From: CALKJP01 sp046299555
Lineage (GTDB): Bacteria; Bacteroidota; Bacteroidia; JACCXN01
Length of the DNA stretch: 64,000 nt
Assembly: GCA_046299555.1 (NCBI GenBank)
Contig: JBKBHS010000001.1
Coordinates: 682,001 to 746,000 of the forward strand
Direction: 5' to 3'
The notes below the pieces were generated by a model. It ran no database searches, was not told the DNA's origin, and was given only the letters and a program-made list of their open reading frames with translations. Position 1 is the first letter of the stretch. Each line of letters opens with the position of its first letter. A program made the translations under genes and the position numbers. Positions 15,756 to 25,118 of this stretch are shown here, in pieces.

Positions 15756-17285
15756 ATGAATATTTATTCCCGAAAAATATTATGGAAACGATTGCTCTTT
15801 TTACTTGCCGTAGTTATTGTTGGAGTATCGCTTTGGTACACTAATATTTTGGTTAAAAAAATTGCTAATGAAGAACGAAATAAAGTTAATTTATGGGCAG
15901 AAGCAATTAAACGTAGAGCAGCACTTATAAAATATACTGCCGATTTATTTGAAAAATTGAGCGCTGAAGAATTTAAGCGAATGGAATTATGGGCAGAAGC
16001 TACCCGTAGATTATCTATTGCTGAAAATGATTTTGATTTTTATCTAAAAATTGTTTCGAGTAATACTACCATACCTGTTATTCTTACAAACGATAAAGGT
16101 GAAATAAATACATGGTTAAATATCGAAGGAATTAAACACGATAATCCATCACAACTAAATTCTGAAGAAAGAGAAATTTTAAAGAAAGAATTGGAGGAAA
16201 TGAAAAAACAGCACGAGCCGATTGTTATACCATACTATAAGGATAAGAAAAATTATCTTTATTATAAAGATTCAAAATTATTTACCGATTTAAAAGTAGT
16301 AATGGATGACATTATAAAATCATTTATTTCGGAAATAGTTTTAAATTCCGCAACTGTGCCAGTTTTGTTTACAGATGAATCAAAGCAAAAAGTTCTTGAT
16401 TTCGGCAATTTAGACGAAACAAAAATAAAAGATTCAGTCTATGTTAGAACAACAATTGAGAAAATGGCACTACAAAATAATCCAATCGAAATAGATTTAG
16501 GAAATGGTCAAAAAAATTATATATTTTACTACAATTCTTATTTGCTTACTCAACTTAAATATTATCCTTACGTTCAATTTTTTATAATAGGTTTATTTTT
16601 ATTAATTGCATATATCTTATTTAGTACCTCACGCAAAGCAGAACAAAATCAGGTTTGGGTAGGAATGGCTAAAGAAACAGCGCATCAGTTGGGCACACCA
16701 TTATCATCATTAATTGCCTGGATGGAATTACTGGAATTAAAAAATGTTGATCCCATTTTAATTGATGAAATGAAAAAAGACGTTAGTCGATTAGAAACGA
16801 TTACGGAGCGTTTTTCAAAAATTGGATCGGTTCCTACTTTAGAAAAAGTTAACATCTATTCGGTTATAAATAAAACGGTAAATTATTTACAGGCTCGTGT
16901 TACAAGTAAAGTAAAATTTGTTGTTGTTCCCGGAAATGCAAATGAAACATTAGTTCCCTTAAATGTTTCATTATTTGAGTGGGTAATTGAAAACCTATGT
17001 AAAAATGCAGTAGATGCAATGGATGGAGAAGGAACCATACAAATTCAAATTACTGATCTTACTCAGTATGTTTATATTGATGTAAGTGATACAGGAAAAG
17101 GAATACCAAGATCAAAATTTAAAACTGTTTTTCAACCCGGATACACTACCAAACAAAGAGGTTGGGGACTAGGCCTTTCATTAGTAAAGCGTATTATCGA
17201 AGATTATCATAAAGGAAAAATATTTGTAAAACGATCGGAGATTGGAAAAGGTACAACTTTTAGAATAGTCATTAATAAATATTAA
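15756..17285 (+). CDS. Membrane sensor histidine kinase without an adjacent response regulator
   Basis: 509 residues. An N-terminal membrane helix (LLFLLAVVIVGVSLWYTNIL) precedes an about 240-residue extracytoplasmic sensor region. A second helix follows (VQFFIIGLFLLIAYILF), then the kinase core. The phospho-acceptor His lies in AKETAHQLGTPLSSL. The ATPase boxes are N (ENLCKNAVDAM), G1 (DTGKGIP), F (VFQPGYTTK) and G2 (RGWGLGLSL). No HAMP or receiver domain is evident. No response regulator is encoded nearby, so it is an orphan. It is likely co-transcribed with the AsmA gene. Confidence 0.9.
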   Translation: MNIYSRKILWKRLLFLLAVVIVGVSLWYTNILVKKIANEERNKVNLWAEAIKRRAALIKYTADLFEKLSAEEFKRMELWAEATRRLSIAENDFDFYLKIVSSNTTIPVILTNDKGEINTWLNIEGIKHDNPSQLNSEEREILKKELEEMKKQHEPIVIPYYKDKKNYLYYKDSKLFTDLKVVMDDIIKSFISEIVLNSATVPVLFTDESKQKVLDFGNLDETKIKDSVYVRTTIEKMALQNNPIEIDLGNGQKNYIFYYNSYLLTQLKYYPYVQFFIIGLFLLIAYILFSTSRKAEQNQVWVGMAKETAHQLGTPLSSLIAWMELLELKNVDPILIDEMKKDVSRLETITERFSKIGSVPTLEKVNIYSVINKTVNYLQARVTSKVKFVVVPGNANETLVPLNVSLFEWVIENLCKNAVDAMDGEGTIQIQITDLTQYVYIDVSDTGKGIPRSKFKTVFQPGYTTKQRGWGLGLSLVKRIIEDYHKGKIFVKRSEIGKGTTFRIVINKY

Positions 17286-17307
17286 ATTATAAATTAAATG
17301 ATCAATT

Positions 17308-17335
17308 CTCCCTACTTGAGTAAGGATTTAGGGAG
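17308..17335. repeat. Short inverted repeat in the leader of hemW
   Basis: CTCCCTA and TAGGGAG are separated by 14 bases, ending 12 bases before the hemW ATG. It may form a weak hairpin over the leader. No T-tract, so not a terminator. Confidence 0.35.
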
Positions 17336-17347
17336 GCGTTATATTTC

Positions 17348-18475
17348 ATGGCAGGTATTTACTTACATATTCCTTTTTGCAAAAAGGCTTGTCATTATTG
17401 CGATTTTCATTTTTCTACAAATTTAAAATTGAAATCGCAACTAATAAATGCAATGCTACATGAAATAGAATTGCAAAAAGATTATGCTTCAAATGAAATA
17501 ATAGAAACCATTTATTTTGGAGGCGGCACGCCATCTCTTCTTGAACAAGAAGAGTTATTTTTAATTTTAAATGCCATTGCAAAGTATCATTCCATTATCC
17601 CTAAAGCAGAAATTACTTTAGAGGTAAATCCTGATGATGTACAGCCAAATATACTATACCAATGGAAGCAAGCAGGAATAAATCGTTTGAGTATTGGTAT
17701 TCAATCTTTTTTTCAGGAGCATTTACTATGGATGAATCGAGCACATTCTTCATTGCAAGCATTTAATGCTATTTTACAAAGTCAGGATATCGGATATGAA
17801 AACATTAGTATAGATTTAATTTATGGATTTCCTGGTTTAAGCGATGAACAATGGCATAAAAATCTACAAAATGCAATACAACTGCAGGTTAAGCACATAT
17901 CGCCCTATTGTATTACTGTCGAAGAAAAAACAGCCTTAAATCATTTTATAAAAAAAGGCATAGTTAGTTTACCATCAGAAGAACAAGGAGCAAGACAATT
18001 TCAATACATGTCTGAATATTTAATAAATAATAAATACGAGCATTATGAAATTTCTAATTTTGCTTTAAAAGGATATTATTCAAAACATAATAGTAGTTAC
18101 TGGAAAGCTAAAAAATATATAGGAATAGGACCTTCTGCGCATTCTTTTAATGGCCAAAGTCGTCAATGGAATATTAGAAATAATGCAGAATATATTAGAA
18201 GAGTTAATTCCAATTTTCAGTGGTTTGAGAAAGAAGAATTAAGTTTGAATACACGCTATAATGAATATGTAATGACAAGTTTAAGAACCCAATGGGGTTG
18301 TGATTTACATTATATAAGAGAAACTTTTGGCAATGTATATTTGGAATACTTATTGAAACAATCGCAAATATTTCTTCAATCAGGAAAAATCATCCATTCC
18401 GAAAATAAACTAAAATTAACTTCAGAAGGAAAAATATTAGCCGATAAAATTGCTTCCGATTTATTTAGAGTTTAA
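17348..18475 (+). CDS. hemW: HemW (radical SAM, HemN-like) heme chaperone
   Basis: 375 residues. The radical-SAM cluster motif is CKKACHYCDFHF near residue 11. It is followed by the TIYFGGGTPSLL SAM-binding motif, EVNPDD, RLSIGIQSF and a C-terminal HemN-type winged region. The length suits HemW (oxygen-independent coproporphyrinogen-oxidase-like) rather than true HemN. HemW inserts heme into respiratory proteins. It is cytoplasmic. It sits in the rluB-AsmA-kinase run, 62 bp after the kinase. Confidence 0.9.
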   Translation: MAGIYLHIPFCKKACHYCDFHFSTNLKLKSQLINAMLHEIELQKDYASNEIIETIYFGGGTPSLLEQEELFLILNAIAKYHSIIPKAEITLEVNPDDVQPNILYQWKQAGINRLSIGIQSFFQEHLLWMNRAHSSLQAFNAILQSQDIGYENISIDLIYGFPGLSDEQWHKNLQNAIQLQVKHISPYCITVEEKTALNHFIKKGIVSLPSEEQGARQFQYMSEYLINNKYEHYEISNFALKGYYSKHNSSYWKAKKYIGIGPSAHSFNGQSRQWNIRNNAEYIRRVNSNFQWFEKEELSLNTRYNEYVMTSLRTQWGCDLHYIRETFGNVYLEYLLKQSQIFLQSGKIIHSENKLKLTSEGKILADKIASDLFRV

Positions 18476-18484
18476 ATTCGTTTT

Positions 18485-18838
18485 ATGGAATTCTTAATCG
18501 CAAACTTATTAATTTCATTAATTTACATATTAGCAGGTATTATTACTTTATTATATCCTCCTAAAGACATTAATTATCTTTATGGATACAGAACATCGCG
18601 TTCCATGAAAAGTAAAGATGCATGGAAAGCATCTAATTCTTTTGCCTCTAAATTAATGATTCTTGCGGGAATAGATTTATTAATTTTAGGAGTAATTTTG
18701 TACTTAATAGGAGTAAATGATGAAAAAATTTGGGGAGTATTTACAATAATATCGGTAATTTTAATCTCAATTATGATTTATCTTCTCACAGAAAACTACT
18801 TAAAAAATAATTTTGATGAGAATGGCAATCCCTTATAA
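18485..18838 (+). CDS. SdpI-family small membrane protein
   Basis: 117 residues with three hydrophobic helices. The SdpI signature appears between the first and second: INYLYGYRTSRSMKSKDAWKASN. In Bacillus, SdpI gives immunity to the SdpC toxin; in Bacteroidota these short forms are widespread and their role is not known. The gene lies 9 bp after hemW and 5 bp before the cyclase-family gene. Confidence 0.88.
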   Translation: MEFLIANLLISLIYILAGIITLLYPPKDINYLYGYRTSRSMKSKDAWKASNSFASKLMILAGIDLLILGVILYLIGVNDEKIWGVFTIISVILISIMIYLLTENYLKNNFDENGNPL

Positions 18839-18843
18839 ATAAT

Positions 18844-19596
18844 ATGTTGATAGAAATTTTTTTAAATGAGATTAAATATTGTGTAGATTTATCAAAACCC
18901 TTAGATATTTCTATACCGCTTAGAGCCGGAGAACACAATGTTAATGCATGGTATGTTAAACCGGTTGAAATAACACCCGTAGAAATTGGCAATTGGATTG
19001 GTGATGTAAACAAAGGTGGTTCTGTAAATTTTAGAAATATTTTTTTTAATCCACATGGTAATGGTACCCATACAGAATGTGTGGGGCATATTAGTAAAGA
19101 AAATTATACCATAAATCAATGTTTAAACAAATATTTTTTTTATGCAAAACTTATTACTGTTTTACCTCATGAAATTGACGGAGATAAAATAATTACATTA
19201 GCCCAAATAGAAGCAGCATTAAGAGAGGAAATACCTGAAGCCTTAATTATTCGAACTTTACCCAATACGGTAGAAAAAATTAATCGACAGTATTCCAATA
19301 CCAATCCACCCTATATCGAATCAAAGGCTGCTGAATGGATGCATCAAAAAAATATTAACCACCTCTTAATTGATTTGCCTTCGGTTGATAAAGAGCATGA
19401 CGATGGAAAATTGTTAGCTCATCATGCATTTTGGCAATATCCGCATAATACACAAAAGCAACGAACTATTACTGAATTAATTTATGTTCCGAATAGCATT
19501 GCCGATGGCAATTATTTACTTAATATTCAAATAGCAAGTTTTGAAAATGATGCCAGCCCAAGCAAACCTGTTTTATATGCATTAAATTCATTTTAA
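18844..19596 (+). CDS. Cyclase-family metal hydrolase (kynurenine formamidase-like)
   Basis: 250 residues. It is related to KynB-type cyclases by PLDISIPLRAG near the N-terminus and the metal motif region PHGNGTHTECVGH. The usual HxDxxxH is HxExxxH here, with Glu in place of Asp. Kynurenine formamidase would hydrolyse N-formylkynurenine upstream of the two kynurenine enzymes at 1.7-3.9 kb. The Glu change and the distance from those genes keep this a family-level call. An Lrp-type regulator gene follows after 52 bp on the same strand. Confidence 0.8.
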   Translation: MLIEIFLNEIKYCVDLSKPLDISIPLRAGEHNVNAWYVKPVEITPVEIGNWIGDVNKGGSVNFRNIFFNPHGNGTHTECVGHISKENYTINQCLNKYFFYAKLITVLPHEIDGDKIITLAQIEAALREEIPEALIIRTLPNTVEKINRQYSNTNPPYIESKAAEWMHQKNINHLLIDLPSVDKEHDDGKLLAHHAFWQYPHNTQKQRTITELIYVPNSIADGNYLLNIQIASFENDASPSKPVLYALNSF

Positions 19597-19648
19597 AATA
19601 CTTGTATATTTTTAAAAAAATTATAATTTTTACTAAAAATTTAATTTT

Positions 19649-20146
19649 ATGATTGAGGAGTTAGCAAAGCGATTAAATATTCGATTAGATGCAATTGATT
19701 TAAAGATTCTACGCATCATGCAAGAAGATGGGAGGATAAGCAACATACAATTATCCAATCAAATTGGTTTATCACCGGCACCAACATTAGAGCGCGTAAA
19801 AAAACTTGAAAATGCCGGTTTGATTAAAAGTTATCATGCCGTTTTAGATACTGAACTTTTAGGACTCGGAATAAATGCAATGATTCAAATATCATTAGCA
19901 AGACAAATAAATAATGCTATTCAAAATTTTAAAAAACAAATCTTAAAGATTGATGAAATAACAGAATGTTACCAAGTAACAGGAACGGCAGATTATATAT
20001 TAAAAGTGACTGTTAAAGATATGCCTGCTTTTGAAAAATTAATTTCCGATAAATTAAGTAGAATTGAAGAAATTGGTCAAATGCAAACGATGATGATTTT
20101 ATCAACAGTAAAATATTCAAGAATTGCTCCTATTCCATACGAATAA
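19649..20146 (+). CDS. Lrp/AsnC-family transcription regulator
   Basis: 165 residues. The N-terminal winged helix-turn-helix runs IDLKILRIMQEDGRISNIQLSNQIGLSPAPTLERVKKLE. The C-terminal ligand-binding RAM domain includes ECYQVTGTADYILKVTV. The length is normal. Such regulators respond to amino acids. The effector is unknown, but the upstream cyclase-family gene makes an aromatic amino acid or its product a testable guess. Confidence 0.92.
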   Translation: MIEELAKRLNIRLDAIDLKILRIMQEDGRISNIQLSNQIGLSPAPTLERVKKLENAGLIKSYHAVLDTELLGLGINAMIQISLARQINNAIQNFKKQILKIDEITECYQVTGTADYILKVTVKDMPAFEKLISDKLSRIEEIGQMQTMMILSTVKYSRIAPIPYE

Positions 20147-20153
20147 AATTTGT

Positions 20154-21341
20154 TTAAGATATTTCGCATATTGCCAAGTAGGCCATTAATCCCATACCTG
20201 TTTCCAGTGCTTTTTCATCAATGTCGAATTGTGGGGTGTGAACGCCTGCATTTATTCCTTTTTCAAAATTGGCAGTGCCTAAGCGATAAAAGCAGGCAGG
20301 TATTTCTTGAGAATAAAAGGCAAAGTCTTCAGCAGTCATTCTTAAATCTAGATCTATTACATTTTCATCTCCTAAATATTCTTTTGCGGCTATAATAGCT
20401 TTTGTTGTTAGTTCTTCATGATTGCTTAAAAAAGGATAACCTTTGCGTATTTCAACTTCGCAAACACCTTTCATTTCTTGAGCAATAGAATTTGAAATTT
20501 CAATAATTATTTCATGCGCTTTTTTTCGCCACTCTTCATTCATGGTTCTAAAAGTGCCTTCAATATTTACTGTTTCGGGAATTACATTGGTGGCTCCGTT
20601 GGCTATAAATTTTCCAAATGCAATTACTGTTGGAACATCATTTTGTTTTTGTTCCATAAAAAAGTGATGCAATTTTTTAATTATTTCTCCGGCAATAAAA
20701 ATAGGATTATTGTAATCAGCAGGCATAGCAGCGTGTCCGCCTTTGCCCTTTATAGTAAAGTAAAGCTCATCGGTGCTTGCCATGTACATGCCTTTTCTAA
20801 AGCCTACTTTACCTGCTTCGAGCGAAGGAAAAACGTGTTGTCCAAAAATGCTTTCAACATCCGGATTTTTTAAAACGCCTTCTTTTATCATCAGGGAAGC
20901 TCCGCCCGGTAATAATTCTTCTCCAGGTTGAAAAATTAATTTTACGCTTCCTTCAAATTCATTTTTTAAATTATTTAAAATATTAGCTGTTCCCAACAAA
21001 GATGCAGTATGTACATCGTGCCCGCAGGCATGCATAATACCTGGATTTTTAGAACCATAAACTCTGCCTGCTATTTCTTGTATGGGCAATGCATCAATGT
21101 CAGCTCGCAATGCGATACATTTTTTATCAGGATTTTTTCCTTTTATAATCGCTACAATACCCGTTTTAACCCAACCTTTCGTGTATGGTATATTCCATTT
21201 GTCTAACAACGAACAGATATAATCAGAAGTTTTAAATTCCTGAAAAGAAAGTTCGGGATGTGCGTGTAAATGCCTGCGAATGCTTATAATTTCTTGCAGT
21301 AATTCTTTAGAATGTTCTTTGATTTTTTCTATAAGGCTCAT
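20154..21341 (-). CDS. M20 family amidohydrolase (N-acyl-amino-acid hydrolase type)
   Basis: 395 residues. M20D landmarks are HAHPELSFQEFKTS, the metal-site motif MHACGHDVHTASLLG, FQPGEELLPGGAS with the catalytic Glu, GKGGHAAMPADYNNP, and the C-terminal MTAEDFAFYSQEIP. The family removes acyl groups from amino acids or related amides (hippurate, IAA-amino acids, N-acetyldiaminopimelate). No signal peptide is seen, so it is cytoplasmic. Its start is six bases after the end of the TSUP gene reading on the same strand, so it is probably the last gene of a three-gene operon. Confidence 0.92.
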   Translation of the reverse strand: MSLIEKIKEHSKELLQEIISIRRHLHAHPELSFQEFKTSDYICSLLDKWNIPYTKGWVKTGIVAIIKGKNPDKKCIALRADIDALPIQEIAGRVYGSKNPGIMHACGHDVHTASLLGTANILNNLKNEFEGSVKLIFQPGEELLPGGASLMIKEGVLKNPDVESIFGQHVFPSLEAGKVGFRKGMYMASTDELYFTIKGKGGHAAMPADYNNPIFIAGEIIKKLHHFFMEQKQNDVPTVIAFGKFIANGATNVIPETVNIEGTFRTMNEEWRKKAHEIIIEISNSIAQEMKGVCEVEIRKGYPFLSNHEELTTKAIIAAKEYLGDENVIDLDLRMTAEDFAFYSQEIPACFYRLGTANFEKGINAGVHTPQFDIDEKALETGMGLMAYLAICEIS

Positions 21342-21347
21342 CGTATT

Positions 21348-21716
21348 TTATTTTCCCATGATGAGTTTAAGTGATACCAAGGCAAGAAAAATACCGAAGA
21401 TTTTTTTTAACATATCTTGGTCAAATTTCAATGCTGCTTTTGAGCCAAAATAAGCTCCTATTACAAAGGTGCTCATAATTACTAAAGCGGTTTTAATATC
21501 AACGCTTCCATTTTTGTAATAGTTAATTACTCCTAAAATACCGATAGGAAACATAAACATAAACAAGGTGGTTCCTTGCGCCATTTTTTGATCGAATGCT
21601 AAAAAATAAACCAACATTGGAACAATTACTACTCCGCCTCCTATACCTACCATACCGCTCATAAAACCTGCAGCTAATCCAATAATTAATAATAAAATGA
21701 TAGTTCCTGCTGTCAT
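21348..21716 (-). CDS. Half-size TauE/SafE (TSUP) membrane permease
   Basis: 122 residues from ATG 21716. A longer frame start lies inside the upstream gene and adds no membrane-like sequence. Four hydrophobic helices are present. The family repeat motif GLAAGFMSGMVGIGGGVVIVPML is at the N-terminus, followed by LFMFMFPIGILGVINYYK and GAYFGSKAALKF. Classical TSUP proteins have two such halves (about 250 residues); this one has a single half and would need to dimerise. The substrate is unknown (sulfur-containing organic anions in relatives). The start is two bases after the stop of the large surface-protein gene. Confidence 0.85.
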   Translation of the reverse strand: MTAGTIILLLIIGLAAGFMSGMVGIGGGVVIVPMLVYFLAFDQKMAQGTTLFMFMFPIGILGVINYYKNGSVDIKTALVIMSTFVIGAYFGSKAALKFDQDMLKKIFGIFLALVSLKLIMGK

Positions 21717-21718
21717 AA

Positions 21719-24700
21719 TTAAAAATCTAAACTGAATGATAGATAAAATACGCGTGGCCCTATTTCGTAATTTTCTACTCCCCATGCCCAATCGGCTCTA
21801 ATAAAATATCCCCACAAACGGCTGCGTAAGCCCCAACCATATCCTCCAATAATTGGCTCGCGTTGATTTTTTAAAGTAATATATAAAGGATTGGCATCAA
21901 TAAAAGTTGTGTTGCTGGTGTTTTCTTCTGAAAAGGGAGAGCGTCCAACCCATGCCGTTCCAATATCGCCAAATGCAATTATTTGAAAGTTTTGAATAAA
22001 ATCTGATTTAATGGGTTGGTTGATGAAAAATTTAAAAATCGGTAAGCGTAATTCGCTATTAATAACTGCAAAGTTGTTCCCATTGCGTGTATTTTGAATA
22101 AAGCCTCTGATAGGTGTTCCCAATGTTTGGAAAATATAGTTTTGAGTTAAATCAATGGGTGTTTCGTTATTTATTCTTGGTGCAATCCAATTATCAACTC
22201 CACCTGCGTAGAATAAAAGTTTTCTTGTGCCAAACGATGTACCTGCTGCAATTCTATTTGCCCAAATAAAATCTCTGAAAATTTTCTGATAGTATCTGAA
22301 ATCTCCTCCCAAAATGGTTATATCTACCTCTTTTTCGTTTAGTTGTTTGTATTGTTCTACAAATAATTTGTAACGTATTCCATTGTATAAATTTAAACCA
22401 CGTTTAATTGTATTATCAAATACATATTCCAATTTTGCATTTACCCAGTAGTCGTATCTGTTTGGTCTTTGCAAATTAGTGAAGTCAGTTGCCTGTGCTA
22501 CGAATCGGTCTTGTCGAATATTCACCATTCCTCTAATGCTTTTTATTTCATTAAAGGCCCATTTTAATTTATAAGCAGCTTCGTGTGTATGTATACGTGT
22601 TATATTAAAACCATTAGCGAAGGTCATGGCATTGCGATGTACTACATACTGCTTATCTAATCGTTTGGTTCTATCTTCATAGCTAATGTAATATTCGTTA
22701 TTGCGAAGGCTGGTAGACAAACGCATTGCTCCTGAAATTCGTTTGTCTTCAAATAAATCTGTCATCCCGATTTTATTAAATACATTTAATCCCGGATTTA
22801 TAAAACCTCCGTTTACCGGATTAAAGGGTTGATAACTTTGATTCATAAAACTATTATCCAGTTGAGTTACCAAATATTCCGGATAATAAGTTATATTATA
22901 GTTTCGCTGTTCGGGTAATTTAAACTCTTTAATTTCATTATCAGGTTTTGTTGATTCATTTTTTAATGTTGGAACATCTTTTTTATCCTCGACTTTTACC
23001 TCTTTCTTTTGAGTTATTTCTTCTTCAAATTGATAATTGTTAATATCAATTTTTTTGTCGTTGTTTTCTTCAAATACTTTTACACTTTTAAACTTTGTTG
23101 TTCCTGTTAGGGTATCCTTTTTTTCGGGAGCAATTTTAGGAGCCGGTGGAATTGATTTTTTTTCTTGAATAGTTGTTTTAATGTTCGATTTTTTAGGTGT
23201 AGCAGGTAATTCAAATTTTAAATTCGATACATCAGAATTAAAATTTCCTGCAAAGAATTTATATTTACCATTATGATAAATTATTTCGGAATAGTTTGCG
23301 CTTTGTGGATTGAATTCGTGTTCTAAAATATTTCTGGGATAATCGCTATGTTTGGCAGTTTTAACAACGTAGCGATAGTGTTCAACGGTATCGATATGGC
23401 TAATTACACTATCTAATATTCCTACATAGCGCGTGCGTATGCCTTCGCTTACGCTTAAAAAGGTAAATTTATCATCTACAAAGGGCCGAGGTTGCGATTC
23501 ATCTATATTGGGAGTATTGGTAACTCTTCTTAAAACGGGTGATTTATTTTCTAAATCATAAATAAAAATATCTTTATTTAAGTTTTGAATGATATCTTCT
23601 TTTGATTTGTAACGCAAAGTATCATCCCAGCGATTGGAGGCAAAAATAATTTGTCGTGAATCATTAATAAATCTGGGTTGAACATCATCAAAAACATCGC
23701 TTGTTAGAGCTTCTTGTGCATTAGAGGCTATGCTATACAAATAGATATCTGTTCTACCTTCATATACTCCTGAAAAAACCATGCGTTTACCATCATGAGA
23801 GTAGGCGATATCTAATATGTCGTCAATTAAAAAAATTTGACGGGTGGTTAATGTTTTATCGTTTAGATTATAAAAATGCAACCATGGTTCTCCTTTTTCT
23901 TCGGTAACAATAGCCAGAATTTCTCCACTTGGATGCCATGCCAATATGGGATAGCGATAGTCTTGAATACGATCTAATTTATATCCCCAGCGTTTAATTT
24001 TTTTTCTTTTTTTAGTTTCGGTATCGTAAAGCCAAACTTTTAATTTGCCCATATCGTTGGTAGTATAGGCTACTTTTTTACCATCAGGACTAACCTTTAA
24101 TTGTCTATAAACTTTATTTTTTTTCGATTTAATTTTTAATTGATTGGCTTCAGGCATTTTTTTACTCATCTCAGCAGAGCGATAAAGATTGGTGTAATAA
24201 TCTATCCAATCAATAGAAATGTTTTTTAGGGAAACGCCCAATACATATAAAAATCCGCTTTCTACATTGCGACTCATTTTTGTCATGTACACAATGTTTG
24301 CCAATACATTGGCCCCATGCACCTGTACTATGTAGTGCCACATGGCATGCCCTGCATATATGGCATCATCTCCGGTTAGGTGATTAAATTTTTTGTATTT
24401 TCCTGATAATACACCATCTTTTACCTTGTTTTCAATTTGATCGTCCCATTCTTTGGTAACATACGATACAAGTCCTTTTACATACCATTGTGGAAGTGTG
24501 ATAAGAGTTGAATTTTTAAGTGCTTCTCGCCAATTGCCACCATACATTAACTCATTGATTAAAATTTCTGCAATTCCCGCTCTAATTTGATGTTCGAAAT
24601 TTTTATGATCGCCTTCAAAATACACAAAAAGTTTTGTGCCGATAATACGGGTAACTCCACCTACATTGTAGGATTCATCTGCACCTAAACCAATGTTGCT

Positions 24701-25018
24701 TTGTCTAAAATGCGAATGTTTATTGTAAAGAATAACCTGAAGGCGGTCGTTGAGTTGATAGTCAAAAATATTTTCAAGTTCGCGAATGTGTTTGTCAATT
24801 GATTTTGCAGTATATATAGCCAGTTCGCGTCCTCCTGTATATAGGTAGATATCATATCGGTCGTAACGGTAGTATGTCCATAAAAATTCTTCGTATTGAA
24901 CACGATTTTTGCCAAATTCCATTTGCGAGCCATTGTAAAACTGTGCATGCAATTGAGTTTGACAAAACAATGTCAAAAAAAGAATTAAAATATGGTAATA
25001 TCTACTTCGCAATGTCAT
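21719..25018 (-). CDS. Large outer-membrane protein: peptidase-MA-like N-terminus, WD40/TolB-like propeller, beta-barrel C-terminus
   Basis: 1099 residues. The signal peptide ends LHAQ (about residue 26). Residues 27-300 look like a gluzincin (peptidase MA) fold, but the HExxH site is not intact: the matching stretch reads HQIRAGIAEIL. Residues about 300-640 contain PD40/TolB-like blades (SPDGKKVAYTTNDMGKLKVWLYD, SHDGKRMVFSG, RQIIFASNRWDDTLR). A Lys/Glu/Pro-rich linker spans about 650-740. From 740 to the end there are alternating strands ending YFIRADWAWGVENY...FYLSFSLDF, with a terminal aromatic as in barrels of the bacterial surface antigen type. Such proteins occur widely in Bacteroidota, often mislabelled TolB. 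The function is unknown. Confidence 0.8.
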   Translation of the reverse strand: MTLRSRYYHILILFLTLFCQTQLHAQFYNGSQMEFGKNRVQYEEFLWTYYRYDRYDIYLYTGGRELAIYTAKSIDKHIRELENIFDYQLNDRLQVILYNKHSHFRQSNIGLGADESYNVGGVTRIIGTKLFVYFEGDHKNFEHQIRAGIAEILINELMYGGNWREALKNSTLITLPQWYVKGLVSYVTKEWDDQIENKVKDGVLSGKYKKFNHLTGDDAIYAGHAMWHYIVQVHGANVLANIVYMTKMSRNVESGFLYVLGVSLKNISIDWIDYYTNLYRSAEMSKKMPEANQLKIKSKKNKVYRQLKVSPDGKKVAYTTNDMGKLKVWLYDTETKKRKKIKRWGYKLDRIQDYRYPILAWHPSGEILAIVTEEKGEPWLHFYNLNDKTLTTRQIFLIDDILDIAYSHDGKRMVFSGVYEGRTDIYLYSIASNAQEALTSDVFDDVQPRFINDSRQIIFASNRWDDTLRYKSKEDIIQNLNKDIFIYDLENKSPVLRRVTNTPNIDESQPRPFVDDKFTFLSVSEGIRTRYVGILDSVISHIDTVEHYRYVVKTAKHSDYPRNILEHEFNPQSANYSEIIYHNGKYKFFAGNFNSDVSNLKFELPATPKKSNIKTTIQEKKSIPPAPKIAPEKKDTLTGTTKFKSVKVFEENNDKKIDINNYQFEEEITQKKEVKVEDKKDVPTLKNESTKPDNEIKEFKLPEQRNYNITYYPEYLVTQLDNSFMNQSYQPFNPVNGGFINPGLNVFNKIGMTDLFEDKRISGAMRLSTSLRNNEYYISYEDRTKRLDKQYVVHRNAMTFANGFNITRIHTHEAAYKLKWAFNEIKSIRGMVNIRQDRFVAQATDFTNLQRPNRYDYWVNAKLEYVFDNTIKRGLNLYNGIRYKLFVEQYKQLNEKEVDITILGGDFRYYQKIFRDFIWANRIAAGTSFGTRKLLFYAGGVDNWIAPRINNETPIDLTQNYIFQTLGTPIRGFIQNTRNGNNFAVINSELRLPIFKFFINQPIKSDFIQNFQIIAFGDIGTAWVGRSPFSEENTSNTTFIDANPLYITLKNQREPIIGGYGWGLRSRLWGYFIRADWAWGVENYEIGPRVFYLSFSLDF

Positions 25019-25091
25019 GAATCTGATAGCTTGTAAAATTAGTTTTTTATGCTGATAGTTACAACGCTTTAAGTTAATACTTGTTTATTCC

Positions 25092-25099
25092 TAATTTTG
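25092..25099 (+). promoter_or_regulatory. Probable -7 element for the metallo-hydrolase/recX genes
   Basis: TAATTTTG fits TAnnTTTG. A TTTA lies 20 bases upstream in the -33 position. The ATG at 25119 is 19 bases downstream. Confidence 0.4.
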
Positions 25100-25118
25100 A
25101 AGTCAAAAAAAAATCAAA

